DNA from: Dicaeum eximium
Lineage: Eukaryota > Chordata > Aves > Passeriformes > Dicaeidae
NCBI GenBank assembly: GCA_013396995.1
Contig: VWZP01003807.1
Span: 186,001 to 250,000 of the forward strand
DNA length: 64,000 nt
Direction: 5' to 3'
Positions 38,414 to 51,587 of this stretch are shown piece after piece (position 1 is the first letter of the stretch; every line of letters starts with the position of its first letter). Position numbers and translations under genes: made by a program. The notes below the pieces were generated by a model. The model did not search any database, had not been told where the DNA came from, and saw only the letters and a program-made list of their open reading frames with translations.

Positions 38414-40950
38414 CCCCCTGAGGTATTCAGGATCTGTTTGTATTCTTAAACCTATGGTACACAAGATTCCTTCATCCTGGTCCCATGATCATCTACATCA
38501 GACAAATTTTAGTGCACTTGCTGTGTCTTATAGAGTAAAACAATTTACTCCTTTAAAGTTTATCCTAAGTAAAATTTTGGGAAACAGTTATTCTAGTGAC
38601 CTCTCTTAAGAGGCAGCATGAATTACACTGTGCTGTGTTTATCTCAGTTTTGATTAACATTACTCTAAAGTTATCACACTTATTTTATTGCATTTTGCAT
38701 TGTCACATTCTATCATTTCTGCTGTAGAAAACTTAATTCCTCTGTGCTACAGCACAGACCTCTTGTCACAACAAATACTTTAAATGGTCCTGGGTGAGCT
38801 GACCCTAACCTGAAGTTATGACATGGCATTGTCTACAAGCTTTTACTGTTTTAAGGTAAACAGCTATATAAGCTAAGTTGGATGCTTAGCTGTCTATTTG
38901 GGATTACAACCAAATTATTTTGACTATTAAGGCTTTTGATTTATATGATACATTTACACAGAAACTTGGTATCTGCATATAAACATGTGTCTCCTTATAC
39001 ATTTATGTGTACCAGTGTGTGTATATGCATTACCAGATATTTTCTGCAGTAAATTTTCTGCTCTAAATTATTGCTGTTAAATGAATGTCCTGCTGTTCTA
39101 AATAAGATTAAATTGAAGGTGTTATTGATTTGCTGTTACAGATGTTGTCTGGGTCACTACACATGTTTGCCCTTGGTTATTTACTAGTGTGTAACATCAC
39201 TTGGAAAAAATCAGTAGTAGAGATGGCTTTATTATGTCAACTGCAATTTCACGAGATGCTTACACTTGTTTACACATTTAAAATTGATTAAGAATAGTAA
39301 AGAAACTTTCAGAAGTGTTAACATTGCATTGCAATTTTCAAAAATCTGGCTGAGCGCAGGTGTAGTCTGTTCTTACGAGAAAAGCAGTCCCCTTGAGATT
39401 TAGATCTCAAAAAAGAGAAGAAAACTGTAACTGAGTGCTCATCATGCACCATATGTGAGCTTCAAATAATATTTTAACAGCTAAAACTGTATGTTTACAG
39501 AGAACATAAATAACAACAGGATATCCATTATGAGAAATTCTCATTATTCAGTCCTATTAAATGTCAAAGCGTCTGAGAAAATGAAATAAAAAGGCCTACT
39601 GATATGAACAGACAAACTGCAAGCCTTGTAAAATGTATGGAATGGAACTCAGGGAAGAGCTAAGTGAAGAATTCTAATATAATATAAAGCACGTTGACAT
39701 AAATCTTTTCGAGTTACTTACATCATAAAGAATTTACTTACTTCTGGCTACTTGTTGCTCACTTCTGAATATTTCCTCATCTTTCCAATTCTTTGAAGTG
39801 GTATTGAGAATCAATAGAAAATGAACTGTGAAGGCTCTGAGACCCAGGGGGAATGATGCAAGTAAAAGAGCAGCAAAAGAAATAACAGCAGTGATATAAT
39901 AACAACAGAACTCCTTGCCTTCTGCTATAGATTTATATAAATTGTGCTTTTTTGTTCATGCAGAATACAGAATATTCACATTTTAGGTCTTGGTTTAATA
40001 AATTGATCACTCACTTCTCCTTCCTATTGATGCACCAAATATACCCAGCAATGTAATAAATTTTAGTGATAATCAATTGCAGCCATTTTGGGACATAAAA
40101 CTGAAAAAAATTGAACATTTATTTCCAAACCACTGTTCAATAATAAAAGTTATGTGATATGTATATAAATAAATACATGGATTTTAAAATTATTTTTGGT
40201 AAAAGAGGAGTGTTTTTCATACTACACCCATTCTGAAATGAACAACTATGGCCTTGATTTATCAGCAGTTGGATTTCCTAATAAGTTGTTGCAGTCATCA
40301 TCTATTTATTTACCCCAGGAGCATTTTTATTAACACATAAAGCAAGCATTCTCATTTTAACATTGTGTCTTAAATATAAAATATATTGTGTGACAATTTG
40401 AACAACAGTTTCACATCTGATAAGCTTAAAATGGCAGAATTAGTGTCATCTATTCAAAGCATACCCAGTCATTCAAGAACAGTGTGTATTACACGATACA
40501 TGCAAATTTTCTGGGTTTGTTTCTCTGATGTGTGGTTAGACAGATGGATTTTACATTCAATTATTCATTTGGTTTTGAGAAGTACCACAATGTTGATTTG
40601 CTAAGCACAAAATTTTTGGGTTCTTAGGAAGAATGAAGGGCTTAAAAGGATTTAAACTCTAATGCATGTATTATATTTTTATATATATATAGTTTTTTCT
40701 GATAAAAAAAATCTATAATCTACATTGCAGATAATCCCAACATTTCAGCCACTCACTGAGATGATCAGATCTGGAGTAGGTTTGTTTGGCAGTAGAGCCA
40801 GTATCCTGCTTGTTTAATAGTCCATCCCTGAAATCCAAATCTCTACAATTTAGCAGCCACAATCTTGTAGGAGATTATAACTACTATTTTTATCTAATTC
40901 AGATAACAATAATGTTTATTTTGCTTCCTCATTTTTGCTTCCTTATTTAC

Positions 40951-40966
40951 AAAAAAAAAAAAAAAA
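40951..40966. repeat. Poly(A) run, 16 bases
   Basis: Uninterrupted A16. I looked for a retrocopy body immediately upstream and saw none. Confidence 0.85.
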
Positions 40967-42806
40967 GTAATAATATTTGCTAAGACCTACAGAGCTGCTT
41001 TCTGAGTAGGTGATTTACCTGAATTATTGCCTTTTTTTATCCAGTTAGATGGCTCATCCCATAGGATACAAGATTGTGTATCAGGAATATGCGAATACTT
41101 TTAAAATAGTGTATGATTATTTTAAAGATTGCTTATCACGTTTGCTCCTTCATAAAAATAAAATCAAGAAGTAATGTGAAAAAATGTGAAAACCACTTTG
41201 TTGTTACTTTGTTCTAGCAGATCATTGTCCTTTTTTAAGAAATGACAATATTTCCTTTGTTGTTTGCTTGTATTTAAGTAATAATAAGCAAAATTAATAT
41301 GATTCAACCCATTAAACAATCTGACATGTTCCAGTTTTCATCCTCCAACAAATTTTAGATTATATAAACCGAAGGAAACACATTATTTGTATGGATTTTG
41401 CAACAGATTGTAAAACAATACTACACCTAAGTAGGTAGTAACTCTGTGGAGTTACAGAATGTTAGTTTCTCTGACAGTGAAAGACTTCAGTAGGCTATAG
41501 ATTCAGGTATTTTAGTTCCTGAGCGGTTAATTTGGCTATCCAAGGAAAATGTAAACATTTTTGCTAGTGTTGATGTCTCATGAAGTGGAACTGCATGCAA
41601 CATTTTGTTTTATGACGTGAACCAATTTGAAAAACTTCCATATAATAAAGTGTAGCAAAACAGAGATGCTTTGTCCTGAAAAAATTCAGGCAAGTTTGAA
41701 GGATGGAGAGAAACATTCTTGTGAGAGGTGAAAGCTATTGAAATAGAAAAAGAGAATATTAAACGTTTGATTATTTTGCACAAGGATTTCATCTGATTTA
41801 TGTTTGTTACTGTTTCCCGTAATTGTAAATTTGTGTTTTAATGACTATAATTAATAACTGAGCTCATTTTTTTCCAAAACATACATGAATTTTTGGTCAG
41901 TATCACACTAATTTGCTATATGCCCTCTGTCTGCAGAAAGATTTATAATATTTCATTACACCTATGGAGAAAATGCTGATTAAGTCCTCCCAAATGGGAC
42001 AAGTTTCATTTACAAGGAATTATGTGGCATATAACAAAGGAATAGAATAGCTGTTCTAAAATGAAGCCCAAGATTGTATAGAGGACAGAAGGTCACTACC
42101 CCAATTGGTATGTACAGGAAAAAAAGAAAGGAATAAGTATCAGAAAACTTCTTTTTGTAATAATAACCTTATTTGCCCCTCGACTCCTTCTCAAAATTTA
42201 CACATATTTGTTCTGAAATGCCTAGCACCCATACTCACTAAAAGAAAAATTAAATTAAACTGCTGAAGAAGAACACTTTCAGTGTTATTAGTATAATAGA
42301 AGAATAAAAGGAGTCAATTTTGTTGTGGACAAAGTCATCCAGGAAAAAGAACTTAATTTGACTTGAATAAAATGTCACCAAAAAGTCTGTTACATCATTA
42401 GGGGAATTAATTAATAAATACAATATGAACTATGAATAAATGAAAAATACGAATTCTCAGAGCAATGGAACAAAAAATAGCGTTAGAGGTTGAGAGGCAA
42501 AAACCAGATATCATTATTGATGTTTTAGAAAGAAACTTTCAAAATAGAAAACAATTTTTTTTTCAAGTAGTCCCCACAACACATGGACATACAGAATTGT
42601 AGAGTACAGTAGAGTGCATGAGTTCATGGGCAGCATCAAAATAACCTGAAAAACATTATTATAAAGACATACAAAAGATAATGATAGTATGTGTCTTAGG
42701 AGTAGAATGGAGCAGAGGACGACAAGGGGAGTAAGTTTTACTCTTTCCAAATATACCTCTATAATTTCCAAATAATAACATGAATTCCCATGCATTCCAA
42801 CTAGTT

Positions 42807-42856
42807 GAAAAGAAAAGAAAAGAAAAGAAAAGAAAAGAAAAGAAAAGAAAAGAAAA
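42807..42856. repeat. (GAAAA)10 microsatellite
   Basis: Ten perfect GAAAA pentanucleotides, 50 bp in all, giving a pure purine strand. The absence of interruptions suggests it is actively mutating. Polypurine tracts of this kind can adopt unusual helical forms. Confidence 0.97.
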
Positions 42857-45684
42857 GAGCTCAGATAATTAATTTTTGAAAACCAGAAAGCACTGTCTTA
42901 ATATTAGAGGAAGACTATATTACTAATCCTAGAAAACAAGAATATATATTTTCCCAGTGACTTCTTCCCTTACCCCAAACCAGCTATTCAAGATAATTAG
43001 TGCACAGAGTAATTGAAGACTTTAAATGCTTATAGCCAGGGAGGTAAACAAGCAAGTAGTGATATCACAGGTGTGAGAGGAAGTTAAGTGAACTTACAGG
43101 GGAGCTATGCTGGAAGTATACAGCCCCTGCTTGCCTTAAAATATAACAGTGTATTTAGGAAGATCTAGAATCCAAACAAAGCATTCATGCACAAAAAAAC
43201 CCAAACAAGCAAATAACCAGGGCAAGACTGAAAGAATCAGGAAGGAATTTGGGTTTAAGTTTGTCTGAAAGAGCCTGTGCCCTTCAGGAAAACAACTTAG
43301 GTCTGACACAAAGCAGTACAAATAAAATCAAGGGTGAAGGCTGTCGCAGAAAGTTAGTCTGGTTATGCTGATATTTCAGATTCACAGAGACATCAACCAT
43401 TAATGAAAGTTAACTTACCAAGCCTCTTCCTCCCTAAAAGAAGTGTGGTGTACTTTCATAGAGATAATTACTGTTCAAAGACAAGAGCAAGGAGTGAATT
43501 TTCTGTTCCTTCTTTCTGTCTATATGACAGGAGTTGCCAAACATCTAGTGTCTTTCTGGAGGCACAGAAACTACCTTTACAAAAATAATGAAATGAGTGT
43601 ATTTTTATTGCCCTGCAGGAAATAATGGATTAGACCTGGATGGTAATCACAAGTAGGCAGAGCTTCCTAGAAATCAAGTATGTCTGGTTCCTCATTTTGT
43701 GGAAGGATTAGAGAACATCGCTCTACTTTCACAGAATTTGTAATCTTTTTTTTAAATATTAACACAGACAAAATTCTGTAAAACAAAGCCTTCATACATA
43801 TCAAGAGTCTCACAGATACATGCCAGAGAAATTGCTAAACAAGCTGCCTATCTTGGTATTAACCTTGACATAGAAAAGGATATTTTTTATTTCATAAAGC
43901 TAATTCTTGAATTTTAATTAATTTTAACATGTCATTAATTGAGATAGCTTATATAAAATACTGAAGAAAACAAACAAAATGTAGTGCACACACAAAGCTG
44001 TACAATTTACTCTGGCACAAAAATCATTGTGGCTTTTTCATTACTGGAGAAACAAAAGTGGTTTTCTATCTACTTTTTCCTCTAAGAGAAGAGATTTAGA
44101 GAATGAGTTTGGTGGGAAAACGAAGGGATGAAGGGAGGATTATTCCTAAATAGGAATGCAATAAAAATGCATTTATTATGTATTTAAGGCATTATTGAGA
44201 TGAACAGTGTTCTCCTATGAAACATATACAGCCATTTCATATAAAAGACAATATTCATTTGAACATATATATTTTCAAACGCATCTGTTTTGTTTTGCAA
44301 AGATTCTACTTATATACCAAAATATTTAGTTGAATCAGTATCTTCAGTATGCAGCTTAAATTAATTGTGAGATAGTAAACTAAAAAGAATTATCTATACT
44401 AACTTGAAACTCTGATTCTCTAACTTTTTTATTACAAGAGAAAACTAAGAAAATTAAATGGGTTTTTAATACTATAATGAAATTCTCAGTAAGTATTTTC
44501 TGTAACTATTTATTAAACTGTTAAAAAATATATTAGACATAATTTTATGCCTTCGGGCTGATAACATTCCAATTAAAATCAAGCATTTAGAAGACATTTA
44601 ATCTCTACAACTACTTTATGAGCAGCTTATGTTGCAATATATGCTTCACCATGCTGGTTCTGGTAGAATTACTTTACTTCAAATGCCCCAGAGGTAGCCT
44701 GTGGCAAAACCTCTTGCTTATCCCTCTACTGTTATAATCCTTTTCCTATATATGACCTGCTGTGAGCTACTTACACGTATCTGGCTCCAGGTATTCCAGT
44801 TGCTTGTTCACACATCTTTGAGCAATATTGTTATATTGTCAATCCAGCTAAATGAAGCTTTATACGAGGAAGATTCATTAGTCTGTTTTATTAGGTAAAT
44901 TATTGACTGCATTAAGAGTCTGGAATGAAACTTTATAGCTTGCAGTACTTGAAGAAAGGAAAAGTGGAACAGCTGTTATAAACAGCCATGCCAGATTTTA
45001 GTGCAATGAAATAAAAATCAAGACAGGGATGGGGGGGAAATAAGGTCACTTTCTCCTTTAAAACAATATACATTATGTAGTAAATCATCTGTTTAACTGA
45101 ATGTGGAATTAGGGAAATTAGAAGAAAGAAACTTCCTAGATAATTTTTAGCTTGCTTTCTGAAGTAGTCAGCAAAACCAAATAAATTGCAAAGTAAATAT
45201 AATCATCAAAGAACAAACCTTTTCCTAGAATGCTTAGATGTGAAAAAGGAATTAATTTGAAAAAAAAATTAGAACAATTATGATGGAACATGCTTAAATT
45301 TAGCATTATGCAGATGTTTAAAAAAGACCCTATCATTATTATTATACTCATAGAAAATCAATATGAATGCTCACATTTAAAATACGTGCAAGAATATTGT
45401 ATAAAATCAGCTGGAGTAGGAAAAGGAAGGACTTATGCAGATCTTACTTCTTATGATATCTACGCTGACAGAGTACAAATGGGACATCAAAACAAAGCAA
45501 AATGGAAATAAATAGGGGTATAGGGATCCTCCAGAACTCAGACATGTCCAACTACATAGGGCCGATTATTTTTCTAGATCAAATCTCTTAAATATCGAGT
45601 GTGCATTTTCCTGTTATGTAGGAAATATTTGCCATACATTTTCCACACTTATTTTTGCTTGATTCCAAGTTAAAAGTCCTAGAC

Positions 45685-45788
45685 AAAAAAAAAACAAAAA
45701 AAAAACCCAAAAAAACCCCCCCAAAAAAAAAACCGACAAAACCAAAACCAACCCACCCCCCCCCAAAAAAAAACCAAAAAACAAAAAC
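45685..45788. repeat. A/C-only low-complexity tract with C runs
   Basis: About 100 bp composed almost only of A runs and C runs (up to about ten C residues). The Lys/Pro-rich open frame at 45655-45897 and its Phe/Leu/Gly-rich shadow on the other strand are products of this composition. It resembles the tract at 6526-6638 but has longer C runs. Confidence 0.92.
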
Positions 45789-46099
45789 TCAACCAGCAAC
45801 ACCATACATGGGATTGCTTCCCTTGCTGGGAAATAATGTTGTCAAAATAAACACATGGGCTACTTTAAATCCTGCTTTTATAGTTTGTAGTATATGACTA
45901 ACTACCTTTTAAAATTTTCACCACTGCCTCTGTTCCTAAACCTCTATATTCTATTTTTTTTTTCAGATAAAATACATATTTAAGGCATTGGTAAAATAGA
46001 TAGAATAGAAATTACTAAACTAGACCTTTTTAAAAAAAATGAGGTGATGTTTTCCACAGCTTCTTTCCCAGGCAATTTTTAATAAGTATCTTGCAAAGT

Positions 46100-46420
46100 C
46101 AGAGTCTGTTCCTACTCTGTTTTAATAACTACAATCACCCGACACTTATCAATTGAATGTTATCCGGTTACAATAGGTCAGCTAATTATCCTGATCATTA
46201 ACCTTTAGGAGTACAGAGGCTAGGATAATCAATGCCACCCTTGGTGTGTGCCACATCATCTAATGAGTCTGTGTCAGAAAACGAACTCTTTCACCTCCCA
46301 AAGGTGCAGGTTTTCATCATTAACTTCCTTAGTCATTTGGTTTCTTAAAAGAATATGAGAAAAACTGGCACCTGGCATGAATCAGCTTATTAAAAGGAAT
46401 GCATAAAATAAAACTGGTTA
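46100..46420. promoter_or_regulatory. Candidate conserved non-coding element (weak)
   Basis: A repeat-free block dense in motifs typical of developmental enhancers: a homeodomain core TAATTA at 46183-46188, several ATTA/GATTA-like cores around it, and an E-box CACCTG at 46369-46374. Codon structure is absent. The motif density stands out against the flanking AT-rich sequence, but a chance origin is possible. Confidence 0.3.
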
Positions 46421-49400
46421 CTGAAGATGGAATGAAGGAAACAATATTTCCAAAAAGCTGTATGAATCATGGTACAATATGAAAGCATCAGGAAGTTTTA
46501 TTAGTCAGAAAAGTGACAGAAAGTAGCAATCAGTTAAATATAAGAAAAAATCAGCTGTGTCTAAATAGTTTATAGTTAAATGGAAGACACTATCATAAAC
46601 AGAATGGAGAGCAGCAATTTAGGAAATTAATTTACCCCAGCAAACTTTTAAGTACATTTTTTGTTTCAGTTTCATGTAAGTCATAAGAAGATAATATTCT
46701 CCTTCACCTGAAGAATCTATAACACAAGAGCATGCAAAGTGACAAAGGGCAAGGTGGCAAGGTGTGCATATGGATCTCAGTAAATGGCTAAAATTAAGGA
46801 TGTAGTACCAGGTATCTAATAATCAAAGGAGTGATAAAGAAAGGCTTATGCAGGACACTTTTCATCCTCTGTATTTTACAGTTAGGTGAATCACTCTCTG
46901 GAAATACCTATTTCTTTCAAGAGTCTTTTGATCCTACTAAAGTCATAGCGTCAATGCCTATTTTTCAAAGGGCTTAAGCCAAGAATATGAATCCCAACTA
47001 GACATGAAATGGATGGCCGCTGCCAATAAACTGAAGCCTGAGCAGGGGACATTTTTCAACACTTTTCATAGTGTCAGAGCCCTAAATTTATTTTTTTTCA
47101 ACATTGTGGACTGATAATTCTCTTTTAGTAGGCAGATAGTATCAGAATTGTGATCCTGAAAAATATGTAGATAAGGTTAAGTAGTGGCCATTGCACCTTC
47201 CAGGTGAAAGCATGGACTACTGTGCTGTCCTTCCTGCTTCTGTCCAAAAACCATATCTGTGTTGACATGGAGTCCAATAAAAGATCTGTCTACCTTCTGA
47301 AGTCATGCTGAGATCATGACACCACCCTCAAAAGTGATGCAATTCTATCTATCAAGAAACACTTCTTACCAAAGGATTCTATTGCAGGGAAGGCTGAAAG
47401 ATCAAGAATGATGTTCCTCAAACAAGGAACCAATGTAAGAAAATATTTTATTTGGAAGCCAGTGAAGATAAAGGAGTTGCCATTAATCTGAATCTCAGCA
47501 TGGTTTGCGTAGGAGGCAGGAATCACAGTGCATTGGTTGCTGAGCAGTTGTATGAGTATGCAGGGTCTGGAACAATGCTAAAAAGACTGTGACTGATTAC
47601 AGTAGAAGCTCACCTTGATCTCTGCCTGAACCCTTGATTCCTCTTATTCCCTATTGCTGTACCACAAAATTTCACATTCCACTAACTTTCCAACTACAGC
47701 TCTAATTTAAATGAGGAAGCACAAGTGGCAGGAGGGTACCTCTAAAATCCATAATCATTTTTATGCATGCCATAAACAGAAGTATTTCCTTAATGTCTTC
47801 TTTTTGGTCTTATTCTGAGCACATGATTTATGGCCCTTAATCTTGATTCATGGCTCCTGATTTGTCACTCTTGATTTCTGATAAAAGAGCAAATGTTCTT
47901 GAAACAGGTCTGTCTTTTCATGATAGGAAAAAATATTTTTGAGATCTTGCTCAATAATTTTAATGGTAATGGTAATATGTTGTAGAAATACCATCAATGT
48001 ATGTGTAAAACACTTGAAAACAAGATAAAAATACTTCCATTTTGATTAAAAATAGAAGTATAAAGCTTCTAGTTACTGTTTTTCAAAGCTAAATTATTTG
48101 CAACTGTAATGTTTATTGTGTGAAATTAGTTAAATTGGCAAAATGTTATTAACTACTAGGAATGTGAATCAGCAAAAGATGGCAAATAAATTAGAAAAGC
48201 ATCTGATGGAAACCTAGGCATAGAGCTGTATTTAAAGACTGAATCATACATTAACAAACTGAACAAACAAGAACAAGCTGTGAAATACATGGTTTTTTCA
48301 GAAGAAGAAAGCTCCAGCAAACAAACAAAAAATATGGACTTGGGCCAAACTCCAAACACAGCTATTATGGGATTTTATTTAAATATATTTCAGGAGATTA
48401 ACATGACAAAGGATAGTGCACATCTTATGAAAAGATGTGTAAAAAGTATCACCATAGAAACTTGCTTGAGAAAATCAGGATCTCTCTTCAAACTCTGGCA
48501 TAAATTTGTGTAATTTGACTTATGTGAATGCAGATCTTTCACAGAGAAACATTGAAAACTTCATTAGTATGGGAAAGAAAAAGAGATAATTTTAAAGAAC
48601 AAAATAAAGCTTTGCAGGAAATAATCTAGACCATGAGATAGGTACCCATCTGTTGTTTAAGATAAGACAAACATTCCCACAATTTATTAAATGATGCAAT
48701 TGTTAAAGAAAATAGTTATTTTCATGATCAAGGTAAAGAAAAATATTTTAAAGAATCCTTTTACAATCCTTAGGTGTGTACTAAGGAAACAGAAAAGTGT
48801 TTTACTTTCCAGTTATTACCCTGTGTCTATCAGAGCTGAAACATTTTGGGGAATTGAGGGATGTAGTTTTAGCTGTGAATTCAACTAAAAAACATTTTAA
48901 CTTTTTAGACAAAGCAGAATATTAGTATTAGAGTTCTCTTTCAAAATATGCTTTGTTTTTCACTCAGTTGTGTTTAAACTACAGTTCCTTGGCTCCCTTT
49001 CTTAATATGAAATCTGGAATTATATCCATCTCCCTAGAAGGATTGTCAGAGGCTGTAAAGTTTTTATCCTGACTCTCTGTCTCTGGTAACTGTCATAAAA
49101 ATGAGGTGAAACCAAACATTTAAAGCAGCCTAGAAACAAATGGTCACCCTCCTGCAGCTTACTGGCAAATTCGGGGGGAACGTGACTTTTCCCAAGAGGC
49201 AAAATGTGGAATTGACAATAATCATAGCGATGAAATACTCATTTTCCACATCTGCCTCAAATTAGTTTAACTTGTTTAAAAGTGAATTTTCTTTTAGAAA
49301 TTATTTCTTCTAAAAATCTTTATGTTTTTACTTTCTTACAGGTAAAATTATTTACCTTTCTTACCTTTCTATAGGTAAAATTGTAAGAGTAATATACAAA

Positions 49401-49829
49401 AAAATTCTCTTTATCTTAATGCATTAATTGTCATACCACTTGATTAATTAATAAAAGGAGGCAGCAGTTTTTGCTTAGACACATTTCACATTATTTTCTC
49501 AAGTCTCTTGCTTTCTAATGATTGATTAGACATTTATGACACTTTCATTCTCTCAAAATTGTTTCTTAGGCTTCAACCTCATCTGCTTCAATCCAAATTA
49601 TATTTATCATATTTGCTCAGCACCTAGAGTCTAATTCACAGCCTAGAAAGTGCATCTGTGTCTTATTCCTGACAAGGGCCATATTTTTGACTTCCTCATC
49701 AGCTTCCTGAACCAAAACAAACCAATATATACAGTTTTGCAGAAATGGGTGAGGGTTTCATGCTTATTTACCTGCTTGAAAGTCTAGGGATTTGCATTAA
49801 TTACCCCCAGCTTTGATAAAACAGCCTTT

Positions 49830-50060
49830 TCCTGAATTTATGCATTCATAATGCTGTGCATCGCAGTGTTATGGTCTTTGAAGTTTCCATGCTTCCAAAG
49901 GCTTTCATCTGTCACAAATGGAAATGAGCTTGTGCTGAAGAGGGCCAGGTTGCAGTGGCATAACTCCATCAGTGGAAAATTTACTCCCTGATATTTGAAA
50001 TATTAGCAACAATTATCTGTCATATAGATTTAATCACAGTGTATTGTAACTAATAAACTA
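49830..50060. promoter_or_regulatory. Candidate conserved non-coding element (weak)
   Basis: A repeat-free block with mixed composition, including 'tttatgcattcataatgctg' and 'caattatctgtcatata'. These contain POU/homeodomain-like and GATA-like cores. Support is motif content only. Confidence 0.18.
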
Positions 50061-50869
50061 CAGAAGAAGCATGAATAGCTAAAATTTCTTTCAAAAGTAG
50101 AAAAGCAAGAATGATCTCAATGGTTTTCTGTTTTGTCTGGAGAACAAATATAAATATTAGTTCCAGAAAAGAGAATATTTTTCTCATCAGAGCAAGCAAA
50201 GCTTTTTGCAAGTATTTTAGGTATTACTACAGCTTATAACAAGGTGTTTGAGGGTATCATTCATTAATGACTAGTAGATAAGAAGGTAGTTCAAACAAAT
50301 AATGAAGCTCATGAATAATGTAAAACAGAAATGTCAGAATTTAAAAAGCCTTATGAAGCTAGGACCCTGCTGGCCAGCTCAATCTAGTTGGTGCTCAACG
50401 AGTTCTAAAGACACTCTTAAGAAACTCAGATATGAAATATTTGAAAATGTCATGCATCATATTAGTAAAATCATCAAAGACTCAATTATGAGTCTCTGAA
50501 TCTCAGATATGAATCACTGAATTGATATGAACCTCAGATACGAATCTCCTATCTCTGAATTAGTACATTAAGCCAATATATGGCTCAAATCATTACTGAA
50601 ATCAAAGAGAGGGAAGGTGACTTTTATGAAATGTTGTTAAAGAGAACTTTGTAGACCAGTGTCATGTCTTGGTGTAGACAGTGAAAAAAAAAGCTGTGTG
50701 TATATGAATAAACCTGGTATACCAAATTAAAACACAAGCCATTTTTGTGCATGCCTCATAGATACATTAGCCTTTAAAGAATCAATACGATTGTGCATAA
50801 AGATCCTTCCAAAAACCTTTCAGGAAGATCTCACAGCAATTGCTCCTAAAAAATAAAATTCTAATGAGC

Positions 50870-51054
50870 TGCTGTGGTTCTCTCCCTAGCAACAGATCAG
50901 CCCCATGCAACCAGTAGGTCACTCCCCACAGTGAGTGGGGGAGAAATTAGAAATTTCTAATTTCACCATTTTTGATGGGCAAGCAGGTGTTCGTCCATCT
51001 CCAGAAAAGCCAGGCTCCATCATGCATAGCAGTGACTTAAGACAAATGCCATAA
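50870..51054 (+). mobile_element. 5' part of an avian ERV LTR, interrupted
   Basis: Starts at 'tgctgtggttctctccctag' and continues through 'cactccccacagtgagtggg' and 'gcaagcaggtgttcgtccat' to 'gacaaatgccataa'. This is the first part of the LTR family also seen at 37.4 kb. It stops abruptly where an unrelated LTR begins at 51055, and resumes at 51582. It contains a perfect 22-bp palindrome at 50943-50964. Confidence 0.82.
51049..51054. repeat. Target-site duplication, left copy (ccataa)
   Basis: The six bases ccataa immediately before the TG of the nested LTR are repeated immediately after its CA at 51582-51587. A 6-bp duplication is typical of ERVK-like (class II) and related retroviral integrases. 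Confidence 0.9.
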
Positions 51055-51581
51055 TGTGGGAAATAGTAAAGGTAAGAAGACTTTCAGAAAGCTGTAAAAG
51101 CAGGCCTTAGAAACAGAAAGAACAGAAAACTTAGAATTAGCTACTGCTGCAAAGTCTGAAAGTAGAAAAGTTCCAATAATGTAGCAAGCAAGGACATGAA
51201 ACAATAGCTTGAGTTTTAGACTTGGCCAAGATAGACCTTTAGACTGCAAAAAAATATGCTTAGCAAGATAGTAGAAGGTTTTAAGCTTAATAACGGAGTA
51301 TTGTGTATTGTTAATAGAAGCATACAATCAAGCACTGTGTGAAGCAGGTGTACGTGTGCTGTCAGTGACTGGCTAGAACAACTGTCTGTAAGCTCCCTCA
51401 GTATGCTATTGGCTTGAAAGTTTTTGAAATGCTCTGTAACAAAGAAAAATCTTTGGCTGCTGTTGCGAAGACGTGAGCTGTTGCCATCTTCCCCTTTTTT
51501 CAACCATGTAATGATGCCACAATAAAGCTCAAGGAACGTATCCCAGCAGTCCCATCCCATCCATGAGAAACCACCAACACA
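51055..51581 (+). mobile_element. Nested solo LTR of an ERVK-like endogenous retrovirus, 527 bp
   Basis: The element begins TG ('tgtgggaaatagtaaaggta') and ends CA ('gaaaccaccaacaca'), and is flanked by the perfect 6-bp duplication ccataa. The interior fits a bird class-II LTR that I recognise from memory. It includes 'gacttggccaagatagacct', 'gctgttgcgaagacgtgagc' and a poly(A) signal AATAAA at 51521-51526, followed by a short U5. This places U3, R and U5 in plus orientation. There is no primer-binding site, gag, pol or env sequence, so it is a solo LTR formed by recombination between two LTRs. It lies inside an older LTR and is therefore the younger insertion. The minus-strand open frames at 51037-51327 and 51216-51713 (165 codons) cross its boundaries and are not genes. 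Confidence 0.9.
51521..51526 (+). promoter_or_regulatory. Poly(A) signal of the nested LTR
   Basis: The hexamer AATAAA lies about 60 bp from the 3' end of the nested LTR, where the R region of a retroviral LTR is expected. It supports the plus orientation. Confidence 0.75.
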
Positions 51582-51587
51582 CCATAA
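51582..51587. repeat. Target-site duplication, right copy (ccataa)
   Basis: Second copy of the ccataa duplication, directly after the terminal CA. It is also the point at which the interrupted host LTR resumes. Confidence 0.9.

Larger units (their letters stand above)
37973..50869. other. Long unique AT-rich non-coding stretch
   Basis: About 12.9 kb without any gene or transposon that I can identify, the longest such interval in the window. It contains simple repeats at 38390-38413, 40951-40966, 42807-42856 and 45685-45788, and two candidate conserved blocks at 46100-46420 and 49830-50060. The many 60-80 codon open frames have no protein-like features. Confidence 0.55.

Noticed and set aside
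40951..40966. Possible poly(A) tail of a processed pseudogene
   Set aside because: No gene-like sequence precedes the A run and no flanking duplication was seen.
45655..45897. Lys/Pro-rich plus-strand open frame and its Phe/Gly-rich shadow
   Set aside because: Both are translations of an A/C low-complexity tract.
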